Of a stretch of DNA of 64,000 bases, positions 51,596 through 59,329 are shown piece by piece. The stretch covers positions 1,798,001 through 1,862,000 of the forward strand of contig CP069394.1 in the NCBI GenBank assembly GCA_016887485.1. Reading direction: 5' to 3'. Origin of the DNA: Chloroflexota bacterium (lineage in GTDB: Bacteria > Chloroflexota > Anaerolineae > Anaerolineales > Anaerolineaceae). A program made the translations under genes and the position numbers. The notes beneath the pieces were generated by a model. That model made no database searches and was not told the DNA's origin. It saw only the letters and a program-made list of their open reading frames with translations. Position 1 is the first letter of the stretch; the number at the start of each line of letters is the position of its first letter.

Positions 51596-52417
51596 ATGTT
51601 ATCGCAACGAGTAAAAGCGGCGTTGGTTTTTACGCCGCTTGTTTTAATCACTATCTATTTTGGGGGATGGGTATTCAACCTGTTCTTTGCCGCGGTGCTG
51701 TTGGCGGCCACCTTTGAATATTGGCGATTGTTCACAAAAATCGGCAGCAGCCCTTCATTAGTCCTGATGCTAATCGGGGTTGGTGGAACGATCCTGGTTC
51801 GCTGGTTCCTGCCTCAACCCCTTCACGGACATATACTCTCCATCCTGATTTTCGCATCAGCCGTAGTTTCCCTCATCCAATATGAAAGAGGAGACGAACA
51901 CGCTGCCTTGAACTTTGGCATCACCCTCAGTGGCATCCTCTACGTCGGCTGGATCGGCAGCTACCTCTTTGACCTGCGCACCTTGGCGGATGGCCGCGGT
52001 TGGATGCTCACCGCGCTGCCCGCTGTCTGGCTGGCCGATTCCGGCGGGTATTACTTCGGGGGCTGGTGGGGAAAGGTCAAGATGTGCCCACGACTCAGCC
52101 CCAAGAAATCCTGGATGGGTTTATTGGGTGCAGCCATATTTGGTACAGTGAGCGGCCCCCTGTTGATCCTGCTCTGGCAGACGGTTGGTTGGCTGCCGGC
52201 AGAAACGCCCCTCTGGTTTGGGGCCCTCATCGGGTTAGCTGCCGGGTTGATCACTCCCGTGGGCGACCTGTTGATCAGCCTCTTCAAGCGGACCGCCGGC
52301 GAGAAAGACACCGGCAATCTGATCCCCGGTCATGGCGGCATATTGGATAGAATCGATACCTGGATTTGGGGTGCGCTGCTAGGATATTATCTGGTTTTGA
52401 TCTTCGGGCTTGCATAA
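51596..52417 (+). CDS. cdsA: phosphatidate cytidylyltransferase
   Basis: A 273-residue membrane enzyme with about seven hydrophobic segments. The family signature is at the end: SLFKRTAGEKDTGNLIPGHG then GILDRIDTWIWG. It makes CDP-diacylglycerol from phosphatidate and CTP, which feeds the CDP-alcohol phosphatidyltransferase at 44273 as well as other phospholipids. It ends the frr-uppS-cdsA operon. A 164-base gap with a double-hairpin repeat follows, before a convergent gene. Confidence 0.95.
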   Translation: MLSQRVKAALVFTPLVLITIYFGGWVFNLFFAAVLLAATFEYWRLFTKIGSSPSLVLMLIGVGGTILVRWFLPQPLHGHILSILIFASAVVSLIQYERGDEHAALNFGITLSGILYVGWIGSYLFDLRTLADGRGWMLTALPAVWLADSGGYYFGGWWGKVKMCPRLSPKKSWMGLLGAAIFGTVSGPLLILLWQTVGWLPAETPLWFGALIGLAAGLITPVGDLLISLFKRTAGEKDTGNLIPGHGGILDRIDTWIWGALLGYYLVLIFGLA

Positions 52418-52504
52418 ACACCCCCTAAAATAATCCAAAAGATTAAATTATCATTCATTGAGTAATTTCACTCGTTTCCAAATAACTCAACAAATAACTA
52501 ATCA

Positions 52505-52576
52505 AAAATTTTACCCCTACCCACCTGCTCCGCAGGTCTCCCTTCCCCTTGGCAAGGGGAAGGGTCGGGGGAAGGG
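52505..52576 (-). repeat. double-hairpin intergenic repeat, copy 1
   Basis: Read on the minus strand it has a large eleven-base stem (CCCTTCCCCTT with AAGGGGAAGGG, 52540-52564, three-base loop). A smaller stem follows (ACCTGC with GCAGGT, 52523-52537, three-base loop), then GGGTAGGGGTAAAATTTTTG. The same arrangement, with other stem sequences but a similar GGTAAAA tail, occurs at 63941-64000. It lies between convergent genes and probably also acts as a two-way terminator. Confidence 0.7.
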
Positions 52577-52581
52577 GATCC

Positions 52582-53787
52582 TCACAACCCAAAGAAGATC
52601 GTCCATTCGCCCTGGGCGGGCTTCTCGATAGTTGAGCTGTTTCCCACAATCACAATCCAGGTCTGACCCGGTTTGAAGGGCATCGACTGGCCCGGTTCCA
52701 TCTCAAAAATGATCGGGCGGTTTGGTTCCGGCACACGCCAGGTCCCCTCGACCCACTCTCCATCTCGGAAGAACCAGGCTTGCTGCGGCGCTCGCAAGGT
52801 CTCGATGGCAATATCATGCAGTGAGGGCGCATACTCGATATAATCTGCAAACATCACCACCAGATTCTCAAATGCCAACCGCCGTCCAGTGTTGCGGTCA
52901 GTGGTGGGGGCCAAGACCAGGCCGTTCTCAATTTCCGCTTCCTGCCAGAGCCGATAGGTGCCGCTCTCGGGATCATAGCGCCATTCCATGATACTGAAAT
53001 TAGCATATTCCACCCGCAGGATCAATCCCACATCATCCCCAGCGGGTGCTGCGTCCTCAAAATACATCCCGCGCAGGTCCTGCACTGAATTATCCACACC
53101 AAGTCCCTCGGCATAGGTCGTCAAATCGGCGGAATCGAGAAACACCCCGGTGGCGGAGTGGGTCAGGTAGCCGCACATCGGCGGACAGGGCAGGTTCTTA
53201 TAGGCCAGTGCACGGTCATGCAGTCTCTCGATCAGGACTTCATCAACGCTTGCATCCGCATTGCCATAGGCCAGGATCCCCTGGTAGAGGTTGGTTAACT
53301 GGGCATCTACCAGCCGTCCCGAGCGGATCGGGCCGATCTCAGCACTGTTTTCCCCATAATAAATCGCCAGGAACCGGTTCATCTGGTAGCCGATATAGTA
53401 TTCAAAGACGATATCCGCACTGGAAAGCCCGGCATGTGGGCGTCCTTCCCGCGGCCAGTTGGAAACCTTCGCCATCACCGGCCGCCGGTCCAGATTGGCT
53501 TCATCCGCAGCCAGTCCCGTGAGTGGATCAACCCCCTGGTCAAAGTAGTAATAGGTGGCAGGCACCTGGGTGATCGTTGGTGAGGGGGTGAAGCCGGGGG
53601 CAAAGGTCGCTGAAGCCTGGGGCGTTTCGGTCATAAAATCCCCTTCCAGCAGCGATTCAATTTGACGGGTCGCGGTGCCATTGGGCGTTTCCAGATAGGG
53701 ATTAGGAACGCCTGTGCCCACCGTCGTGCAGGCGGTCAGGAATAACAGCAATAATATGAGGAATGTGGTTCCGGTTTTCCAACGCAT
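52582..53787 (-). CDS. DUF3048-family lipoprotein
   Basis: A 401-residue secreted lipoprotein. A short signal peptide ends with LLFLTAC. A Thr/Pro/Ser-rich linker follows, then the DUF3048 region from YYYFDQGVDPLTGLAADEANLDRRPVMAKVSNW, with HAGLSSADIVFEYY and the hallmark IGPIRSGRLVDAQL. Such proteins (YerB in Bacillus) are found on the cell surface of Gram-positive-type bacteria; the molecular role is not known. The ATG at 53787 with AAGGTGA upstream is preferred over the GTG three codons earlier. A single cysteine pair (LPCPPMCGY) may form a disulfide. Confidence 0.85.
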   Translation of the reverse strand: MRWKTGTTFLILLLLFLTACTTVGTGVPNPYLETPNGTATRQIESLLEGDFMTETPQASATFAPGFTPSPTITQVPATYYYFDQGVDPLTGLAADEANLDRRPVMAKVSNWPREGRPHAGLSSADIVFEYYIGYQMNRFLAIYYGENSAEIGPIRSGRLVDAQLTNLYQGILAYGNADASVDEVLIERLHDRALAYKNLPCPPMCGYLTHSATGVFLDSADLTTYAEGLGVDNSVQDLRGMYFEDAAPAGDDVGLILRVEYANFSIMEWRYDPESGTYRLWQEAEIENGLVLAPTTDRNTGRRLAFENLVVMFADYIEYAPSLHDIAIETLRAPQQAWFFRDGEWVEGTWRVPEPNRPIIFEMEPGQSMPFKPGQTWIVIVGNSSTIEKPAQGEWTIFFGL

Positions 53788-53875
53788 AGAGATCACCTTG
53801 AGGGTTTGTTTGAAGTACCCGCTATCATCTTACTCCATAAGGGGATAAACCCTTTACCATAAAAGACACGCTCCC

Positions 53876-54853
53876 CTATTCATTCGCTTTTATTTTGATC
53901 TTCCCCCGGAAAAACTGCTGGAACCCTGTCACTGCCAGCACCGACCCGAACGCAATCGTCCCCAGCTTGCCACCCGCCCCGCCCAGGTGCGGCGTGCTAA
54001 AGATAAAGGCCACCCCCGTGGAAAGCGCCACCAACAGGACCATCCCGAAAGTTGGCAGCCGCTCTTTGCTGGACATCCCCGTGAAGCTGGCACAGATCGC
54101 CACCACTGCAAGGTTCGTCCCCATCTCGGGGTAGATCACGTGCAGTAATAACCCGCTGATCATCCCGACCACGCTGGATGCCAGCACAGGGCCATTCCCA
54201 TGAGCCTCGCTGAGATAAAATGTCAGCGGCGTGGCAATCAACGCGATAACGATGATTTCCAATGAGGTCTGAAAATCCGGCAGTGGTGCGATCAGGAATA
54301 TCCGCTGCAGGCTGAGGCTCATCAGCGTGGTGCCGATCAGGGCGATGGTACCCAGCTTGCCGCCCACCCCCGGGAAGACCGGTTTGGTCAGATAAAAGAC
54401 CACCCCGGAAGTCAGCGAGGCTAACAGCACCTCGACATGGGTTAAAAGAAGCAGGTCAGAGGTCATCCCCACAAACGCTCCGGCGTACACCGCTGCACTC
54501 AATTTTGGCACAATCAGGTGAGCCGCAATCCCCACCAGGCTGGCGGCCACAACGGGACCCAGGCCGACATCATGCGCCAGGGTATAGGCTGCGACACCGC
54601 CTATCAACACAGCCACGACCTCCAGTACCGATTTCCGTAATGAGTTTATACTTGGCTGGGCTGAGAAAACAGCCTTCCCCTCCCAAAAGACGCCCAGCCC
54701 CACACCAACCAAAATGATGGATGAGACCACACCCCCCAGCCAGTGTGCGGTCCAGGCTTCGTAGACTGTGAAGCCAAAAAGGGTCAGCACCATGACAGCC
54801 AGCAGCAGGAATGCAAAAATCGCCATTCCCCGCTTCACCTGACATATCAACAT
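53876..54853 (-). CDS. internally duplicated polytopic membrane protein of unknown function
   Basis: A 325-residue protein with about ten hydrophobic segments. Residues 76-174 and 197-304 are similar halves: GPVVAASLVG matches GPVLASSVVG, AGAFVGMTS matches CASFTGMSS, and GGKLGTIA occurs in both (164-171 and 294-301). So the gene arose by duplication of a unit of about five membrane spans. I do not recognise the family. The pattern suggests a transporter- or channel-like pseudo-symmetric fold. The ATG at 54853 has AGGAGG four bases upstream; the long in-frame N-terminal extension to 55045 overlaps the divergent gene and is not used. Confidence 0.72.
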   Translation of the reverse strand: MLICQVKRGMAIFAFLLLAVMVLTLFGFTVYEAWTAHWLGGVVSSIILVGVGLGVFWEGKAVFSAQPSINSLRKSVLEVVAVLIGGVAAYTLAHDVGLGPVVAASLVGIAAHLIVPKLSAAVYAGAFVGMTSDLLLLTHVEVLLASLTSGVVFYLTKPVFPGVGGKLGTIALIGTTLMSLSLQRIFLIAPLPDFQTSLEIIVIALIATPLTFYLSEAHGNGPVLASSVVGMISGLLLHVIYPEMGTNLAVVAICASFTGMSSKERLPTFGMVLLVALSTGVAFIFSTPHLGGAGGKLGTIAFGSVLAVTGFQQFFRGKIKIKANE

Positions 54854-54930
54854 GCTGCCTCCTCTTCGATTCATCTCGCTTGATGTTTGGATTATATCGT
54901 ATCGGCCAGGAGAGTGAGTACAATAAACCT

Positions 54931-54960
54931 TAGACAAAACCGATAAAATTTTTGTAAAAT
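54931..54960 (+). promoter_or_regulatory. promoter of the SnoaL-SDR-CrtI-like operon
   Basis: TAGACA (54931-54936), 18 bases, TAAAAT (54955-54960). The start near 54967 gives a leader of about 52 bases before the ATG at 55019. Confidence 0.5.
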
Positions 54961-54968
54961 ATATACAA
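54952..54968. promoter_or_regulatory. inverted repeat over the -10, candidate operator
   Basis: TTGTA-N7-TACAA spans the -10 and start of transcription. A single TACAATA copy also lies at 54919-54925. It could bind a dimeric repressor, but no regulator gene is next to it. Confidence 0.35.
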
Positions 54969-55018
54969 TAGATTAGATGACACCATAGTCCCATCGAATC
55001 GAAATGTGAGGTTTGATC

Positions 55019-55456
55019 ATGTTGGAAAAATTGACCGCCGAACAAATCCGTGAATTATGGAGTAAGACCTACAACACTGAGGGAAAACCGGATTGGTCGC
55101 ATCTCTTCCCCTATTATCACGAGGAGATTGTCTTTCAGGACAGCATCCAGCGCATAGAGGGGATCGAAGACTTCAAAGCCATGTGCGCAAGGCTCACCGA
55201 TCGCTGCGAACAGCTCAATATGGATATCGAATCCGTACTTGTGGAGGGCAACACCGCTTTTTTGCAGTGGACGATGACCATGATGTTCAAACGCTATCCC
55301 AGCACGCCCGTTTACGGTGCCAGCAAGCTGACCTTCGCGGAGGACAACCGGATCATCGCCCAGCGGGATTATTTCGACCTGTGGGGTGATATCTTCAACG
55401 GCATCCCCCGCTTCAAGCCCCTCTACCGCCGCTTCTTGCGCAAACGCTTTGGCTAG
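55019..55456 (+). CDS. SnoaL/NTF2-like protein
   Basis: A 145-residue protein with the cone-shaped NTF2-like fold pattern: an N-terminal helix (EQIRELWSKTYNT), a hydrophobic turn around LFPYYHEEIVFQDSI, then strands IESVLVEGNTAFLQWTMTMMF and ASKLTFAEDNRIIAQRDYFDLW. This fold often serves as a small hydrolase, isomerase or binding protein. The ATG at 55019 is used; it has GAGG seven bases upstream. Nine bases separate it from the SDR gene. Its joint operon with an SDR and a CrtI-like oxidase suggests a lipid or terpenoid modification pathway. Confidence 0.75.
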   Translation: MLEKLTAEQIRELWSKTYNTEGKPDWSHLFPYYHEEIVFQDSIQRIEGIEDFKAMCARLTDRCEQLNMDIESVLVEGNTAFLQWTMTMMFKRYPSTPVYGASKLTFAEDNRIIAQRDYFDLWGDIFNGIPRFKPLYRRFLRKRFG

Positions 55457-55464
55457 GAGGCCCC

Positions 55465-56397
55465 ATGCCGCTGCCCGATGAACTTCAATTTATGGCCAAT
55501 GCCCTCAAGCCGCAAAAAAACACCAACGCGCGGATGGATGGCAAAATCTGCATCATCACCGGCGCGACCTCCGGCGTGGGCTATCAGGCCGCCAAACGGC
55601 TGGCCCAGGCTGGGGCAGATATTGTGCTTGTCTGCCGCAACCCGCAAAAGGGCGAAACCGTCCGCCAGGAACTGACTGACGCCTTCGGGGTTAATGTTAG
55701 TGTCGTCCTCGCTGATTTCACCCGCCTGGACGAGGTCCGCCGGGCCGCCAATGAGATACTTGAACACTACCCCCGCATCGATGTCCTGATCAATAACGCC
55801 GGAGTGCACCGCACCCACCGCACGCTCACGGAGGCTGGCTTCGAGACCGTATTCTGCGTGAACCACCTGGCCGCCTTCCTGCTGACCCGCCTGCTGCTGG
55901 ACCGGATCCTTGCCAGCGCACCCGCCCAGATCCTCTATGTGAACTCTGAGGGCCACCGCTTCGGCGGGCTGGACCTGGACGACCTGGACTGGGCTAAGCG
56001 CCGCTACAAAGGCCTGCAAGGTTATGGCGCGGCCAAAACCGCCCAGCTGCTCACCATCTGGGAGCTGAACGACCTGCTGGCCGGCACAGGTGTGACTGTC
56101 AACGCGATGCACCCCGGCGCAGTGCGAACCCAGATCGGCATGGACAACGGCTGGCTCTACCGAACTTATCAACGATTTATCCTGGGACCGTTCCTGCAGA
56201 AGCCGGAGGTCTCCGGTGAAGCGATCTATTATCTGCTCGCCGCGCCAGAAATGCAGAACGTGAGCGGGAAATTTTATAATAAAACCAATGAAGAGACGCC
56301 GATGCCCCACGCAATGGACCGGGCACTCGGTAAGCGGGTGTGGGCCGTCAGCGAGGAGCTGACCGGGCTGCCCCACCTGCCATTGAAGGAGGAATAA
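55465..56397 (+). CDS. short-chain dehydrogenase (retinol dehydrogenase-like)
   Basis: A 310-residue SDR. It shows GKICIITGATSGVGYQAAKRL, LVCRNPQKGE (Arg before the second strand favours NADP), VLINNAGVHRT, LYVNSEGHRFGG with the catalytic serine and YGAAKTAQLL with Tyr-Lys, in the style of RDH11-14 retinol dehydrogenases. The substrate is likely an alcohol or ketone on a long hydrophobic molecule. It lies in an operon (nine bases after the SnoaL-like gene, five before the CrtI-like gene). Confidence 0.85.
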   Translation: MPLPDELQFMANALKPQKNTNARMDGKICIITGATSGVGYQAAKRLAQAGADIVLVCRNPQKGETVRQELTDAFGVNVSVVLADFTRLDEVRRAANEILEHYPRIDVLINNAGVHRTHRTLTEAGFETVFCVNHLAAFLLTRLLLDRILASAPAQILYVNSEGHRFGGLDLDDLDWAKRRYKGLQGYGAAKTAQLLTIWELNDLLAGTGVTVNAMHPGAVRTQIGMDNGWLYRTYQRFILGPFLQKPEVSGEAIYYLLAAPEMQNVSGKFYNKTNEETPMPHAMDRALGKRVWAVSEELTGLPHLPLKEE

Positions 56398-56402
56398 ACG
56401 GT

Positions 56403-57992
56403 ATGACGGATAAGCGCGATTACATCATCGTTGGCGGCGGGATGGCCGGGCTGACCGCTGCGGCATTCCTGGCAAAGGACGGCTACCAGCCCCTGTTGAT
56501 CGAAAAACAGGATCGCTGCGGCGGGTTGGTCACCACCTTTACGCGGGACGGCTTCACCTATGATGGCGGCATCCGCGCCACCGAGGACTCCGGCGTGCTC
56601 TTCCCCATGCTGGATGCACTCGGCCTGAATGTTGATTTCGCCCCCAACAGGATCACCCTGGGGATTGAGGATAAGATAATCCAGGTGACGGCGGAGGAAG
56701 ACCTCGCCGCCTATGAAGCGCTGCTGATTGAGCTCTACCCCGAAAGTGCCGACGATATCCGTCAGATCACAGCCCAGATGAAGCGCATCATGGGCTATAT
56801 GGATATCCAGTACCGCATCAAGAACCCCGCCTTCCTCGATCCCAAAGAGGATTGGCAGTATTTTGCCACCAAGGTCGTGCCCTGGATGTTCCAGTACGCC
56901 GCCAAGTTCAAGAAGATCGAAGCGCTCAACACCCCCGTGGAAGCTTTCCTGCGTCAATACACCGACAATGACGCCCTGGTGGATATCATCGCCCAGCACT
57001 TCTTCACTGAGACACCGGCTTTCTTCGCCCTCTCCTACATCAAGCTCTATCTGGATTATCACTACCCCCGGGGTGGGACCGGCACACTGATCCAGCAGAT
57101 GGTGGACTATATCGGCGAGCACGGCGGCGAGATCCGGCTGAACACCGCGATCCAATCCATTGACCCCTCCGAGAAAACCCTGACCGACGAGAGCGGGACG
57201 GTCTATCACTATGAGCAATTGATCTGGGCCGCAGACCAAAAGACGCTCTACCGGGAGATGGACACCAGCAGACTACAGGACAGCAAAGTTCGCACGGCAA
57301 TTAATGACCGCTGGAACGCCATCAAAGACAAAACCGGCAATGATTCAATCCTCACCATCTACCTCGGTGTGGACCTGGATAAATCGTTCTTCAGCGAGAT
57401 CGCCTCGGAGCACTTCTTCTACACCCCCAGCCGCAAGGGACAATCCGCGGCCGGGCCCTGGCCTGTCACCGGTGACAAGGAAACCGTCAAGCAGTGGCTG
57501 GCGGACTTCCTCCAGCTGACCACCTATGAGATCGCGATCCCCGTGCTGCGAGATGCCAGCCTGGCGCCGGAAGGCAAAACCGGGCTGATCGTCAGCGTGC
57601 TCTTTGATTACGGCCTGACCAAAGCCATCTTCGACGCGGGTTGGTATGATGAATTCGCCAAATTCGTTGAAGAGCGGATCACCCAGGCGCTGGATGGCAG
57701 CATTTACCCCGGGCTGGCCAAGGCCATCGTGCAGCGCTTCTCCGCCACCCCGCTGACGGTCGAACGCTATTCCGGCAACGCGGACGGTGCGATCACCGGC
57801 TGGTCCTTCACCAACCACCCGATGCCCGCCGAACACCGCCTGCCCAAGATCTACAGCGCCAGCAAGACGCCCATCCCGGATGTCTGGCAAGCCGGCCAGT
57901 GGACCTACAGCCCCTCCGGGCTGCCGATCTCGATCCTGACCGGCAAGCTGGCGGCAGATGCGGCGGTCAAGGCCTTGCGTAAGGGGAAATAA
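56403..57992 (+). CDS. phytoene desaturase/CrtISO-like FAD oxidoreductase
   Basis: A 529-residue flavoprotein. The N-terminal FAD motif is DYIIVGGGMAGLTAAAFLAKDGY with IEKQDRCGGLVTTF following, and the C-terminal part has WTYSPSGLPISILTGKLAADA, which closes the FAD domain. These are the marks of the CrtI/CrtISO/CrtU superfamily that desaturates, isomerises or oxidises polyenes or other lipids. The ATG at 56403 is used, with GGAGG upstream. No phytoene synthase lies nearby, so a carotenoid role is unproven. It ends the three-gene operon. Confidence 0.8.
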   Translation: MTDKRDYIIVGGGMAGLTAAAFLAKDGYQPLLIEKQDRCGGLVTTFTRDGFTYDGGIRATEDSGVLFPMLDALGLNVDFAPNRITLGIEDKIIQVTAEEDLAAYEALLIELYPESADDIRQITAQMKRIMGYMDIQYRIKNPAFLDPKEDWQYFATKVVPWMFQYAAKFKKIEALNTPVEAFLRQYTDNDALVDIIAQHFFTETPAFFALSYIKLYLDYHYPRGGTGTLIQQMVDYIGEHGGEIRLNTAIQSIDPSEKTLTDESGTVYHYEQLIWAADQKTLYREMDTSRLQDSKVRTAINDRWNAIKDKTGNDSILTIYLGVDLDKSFFSEIASEHFFYTPSRKGQSAAGPWPVTGDKETVKQWLADFLQLTTYEIAIPVLRDASLAPEGKTGLIVSVLFDYGLTKAIFDAGWYDEFAKFVEERITQALDGSIYPGLAKAIVQRFSATPLTVERYSGNADGAITGWSFTNHPMPAEHRLPKIYSASKTPIPDVWQAGQWTYSPSGLPISILTGKLAADAAVKALRKGK

Positions 57993-58046
57993 AGCGCCAT
58001 TCGGCTTATAATGGCAGCAACCCCCGCGCAACGAACCGGAGCTGTC

Positions 58047-59024
58047 ATGACCCAAGCCAAACCAACCGAACACACCCCCACCTATAACCGATCTGATTAC
58101 GTCGGGCTGCTCGTGCGGCTCGATATCCCCGGCACCCTGGCCTATCTGGACGCGTGCGGTGAGACGGGCATGGCCGATGCGCTGCGCCGCAAGCTGAGCG
58201 ACCCCGAACCCTTCGCCACCGGGGACGCCACGTTGGACGCGATCCTCAACGCCTATCAGCGTTATTTCCAGACCTGCTTCACCCCCGCGGACTCATCTCT
58301 GGACGAGTTGGAACAAACTGCCCGCGAAACGCTGACCGTGCAAATGCGAGAGATCCTCGACCAGCCCGGCGCAGACCTGGACGCACTCGAGGAAACTGCC
58401 AAAGCCGCATTTGAGGCTGCGGGCTGGCACTTCCTGGGCGGCACCACCGGCAGCCACTATGGGCCCTACATCTGGCAGGAAACCACCCGCACCGATTACG
58501 CCGTGGAGATCCCCTCGGGCACCGAGACCGTGACCGTCTTCTGGATGGACGGCTTCCTGATGCGCAGCTGGCTGGATTGGCTCTCGGATGGCGAGGTGGG
58601 CGCAGGCGGCTGGGCCAAGGACGAGGGGCTCTACTGCGTCCGCAAGGTCTATGCCGGCAAGCTCGACCAGCCCAGCTTCCAGATCTCCTTCCTAAAGCAC
58701 GAAGCGCAGCACCACGCCGACTTTAGAAGGGGCGAGCTGGAATCCTGGGAACTGGAATACCGCGCCAAGCTGGTGGAGCTGATCTACTACCCCGATTCAT
58801 CCTTCCTGAAATCGCTGCTGGCCTCCGCCGACCTGGCGAACAAAGGCAACAGCCATGCCTACGCGGCGGGGAAGATCGTGGCGGATATAAGCGCGTGGCT
58901 GGAGAGCCAGGGCGCAGCGGATGGGATGCGCGCGCTGGAAGCCGCCACAGCGGATGATCGGAATTGGGAGGATGTGCAGGGGGTGATTAGGAGGGGAAGT
59001 AGGGAGTTGTTGGGACTCAATTGA
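58047..59024 (+). CDS. uncharacterised protein with HExxH motif
   Basis: A 325-residue soluble protein that I do not recognise. Residues 218-222 are HEAQH in LKHEAQHHADF, a zinc-metallopeptidase-type motif, with Glu237 about 15 residues later as a possible third ligand (ELEYRAKLVEL). The N-terminal part is acidic and helical. The ATG at 58047 has GGAG six bases upstream, and a TATAAT lies at 58007-58012. It follows the CrtI-like gene with a 54-base gap. A metalloprotease or other zinc hydrolase is possible but not shown; the motif may be chance. It is followed by a hairpin that ends transcription in both directions. Confidence 0.6.
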   Translation: MTQAKPTEHTPTYNRSDYVGLLVRLDIPGTLAYLDACGETGMADALRRKLSDPEPFATGDATLDAILNAYQRYFQTCFTPADSSLDELEQTARETLTVQMREILDQPGADLDALEETAKAAFEAAGWHFLGGTTGSHYGPYIWQETTRTDYAVEIPSGTETVTVFWMDGFLMRSWLDWLSDGEVGAGGWAKDEGLYCVRKVYAGKLDQPSFQISFLKHEAQHHADFRRGELESWELEYRAKLVELIYYPDSSFLKSLLASADLANKGNSHAYAAGKIVADISAWLESQGAADGMRALEAATADDRNWEDVQGVIRRGSRELLGLN

Positions 59025-59038
59025 AGCTGAACAAAAAA

Positions 59039-59061
59039 GGAAGCCTAATTTCAAGGCTTCC
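59039..59061. terminator. two-way intrinsic terminator
   Basis: GGAAGCC (59039-59045) and GGCTTCC (59055-59061) form a perfect stem. On the minus strand it is followed by TTTTTTGTTC, a strong terminator for the AT-rich gene pair; on the plus strand the tail ATATTTACT is weaker and may end the HExxH gene. Confidence 0.75.
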
Positions 59062-59091
59062 ATATTTACTCAGATTGACATCTTGAAACAA

Positions 59092-59109
59092 TCCTGAATT
59101 TGTTCAGGA
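59092..59109. repeat. perfect short hairpin in the 59.1 kb gap
   Basis: TCCTGAA and TTCAGGA with a four-base loop TTTG. It lies between the 58-residue ORF and the terminator and may be part of the 3' end of that transcript. Confidence 0.4.
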
Positions 59110-59137
59110 ATATCAATATGTCAAATTCATAAAATCA

Positions 59138-59314
59138 TCATTTCTTCTTAGAAAGAACCTCAGTATTACACTCTCTTTTAATTTTTATTTGGACATTAAT
59201 TCTTGAGTTGCGTAAGTCAGGACTATAGGGGTAACGGAAATCTCTGTTTACAGCAGATACTGAACCTAAGTCATAGGGACTCGAATGTTTAAGAGCATAA
59301 TCTCTATTGCACAT
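59138..59314 (-). CDS. small ORF after the AT-rich 470-residue gene
   Basis: A 58-residue reading frame starts with ATG at 59314, 15 bases after the stop of the 470-residue gene, and runs to TGA at 59138. The sequence is basic (KIKIKRE, KKK at the end), with two cysteines and a Tyr/Pro-rich middle (YDLGSVSA, RYPYSPDLR). A weak GAGA lies before the ATG. A strong minus-strand terminator 77 bases later fits a shared transcript. In AT-rich DNA 58 codons without a stop is only mild evidence, so it could be a chance ORF or a remnant. I do not recognise it. Confidence 0.4.
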   Translation of the reverse strand: MCNRDYALKHSSPYDLGSVSAVNRDFRYPYSPDLRNSRINVQIKIKRECNTEVLSKKK

Positions 59315-59329
59315 AATTTCTCAATTCTG

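Noticed and set aside
55453-57239. two long minus-strand frames (about 307 and 321 codons)
   Set aside because: They lie opposite the SDR and CrtI-like genes and have no domain signature; they are shadows of the real genes.
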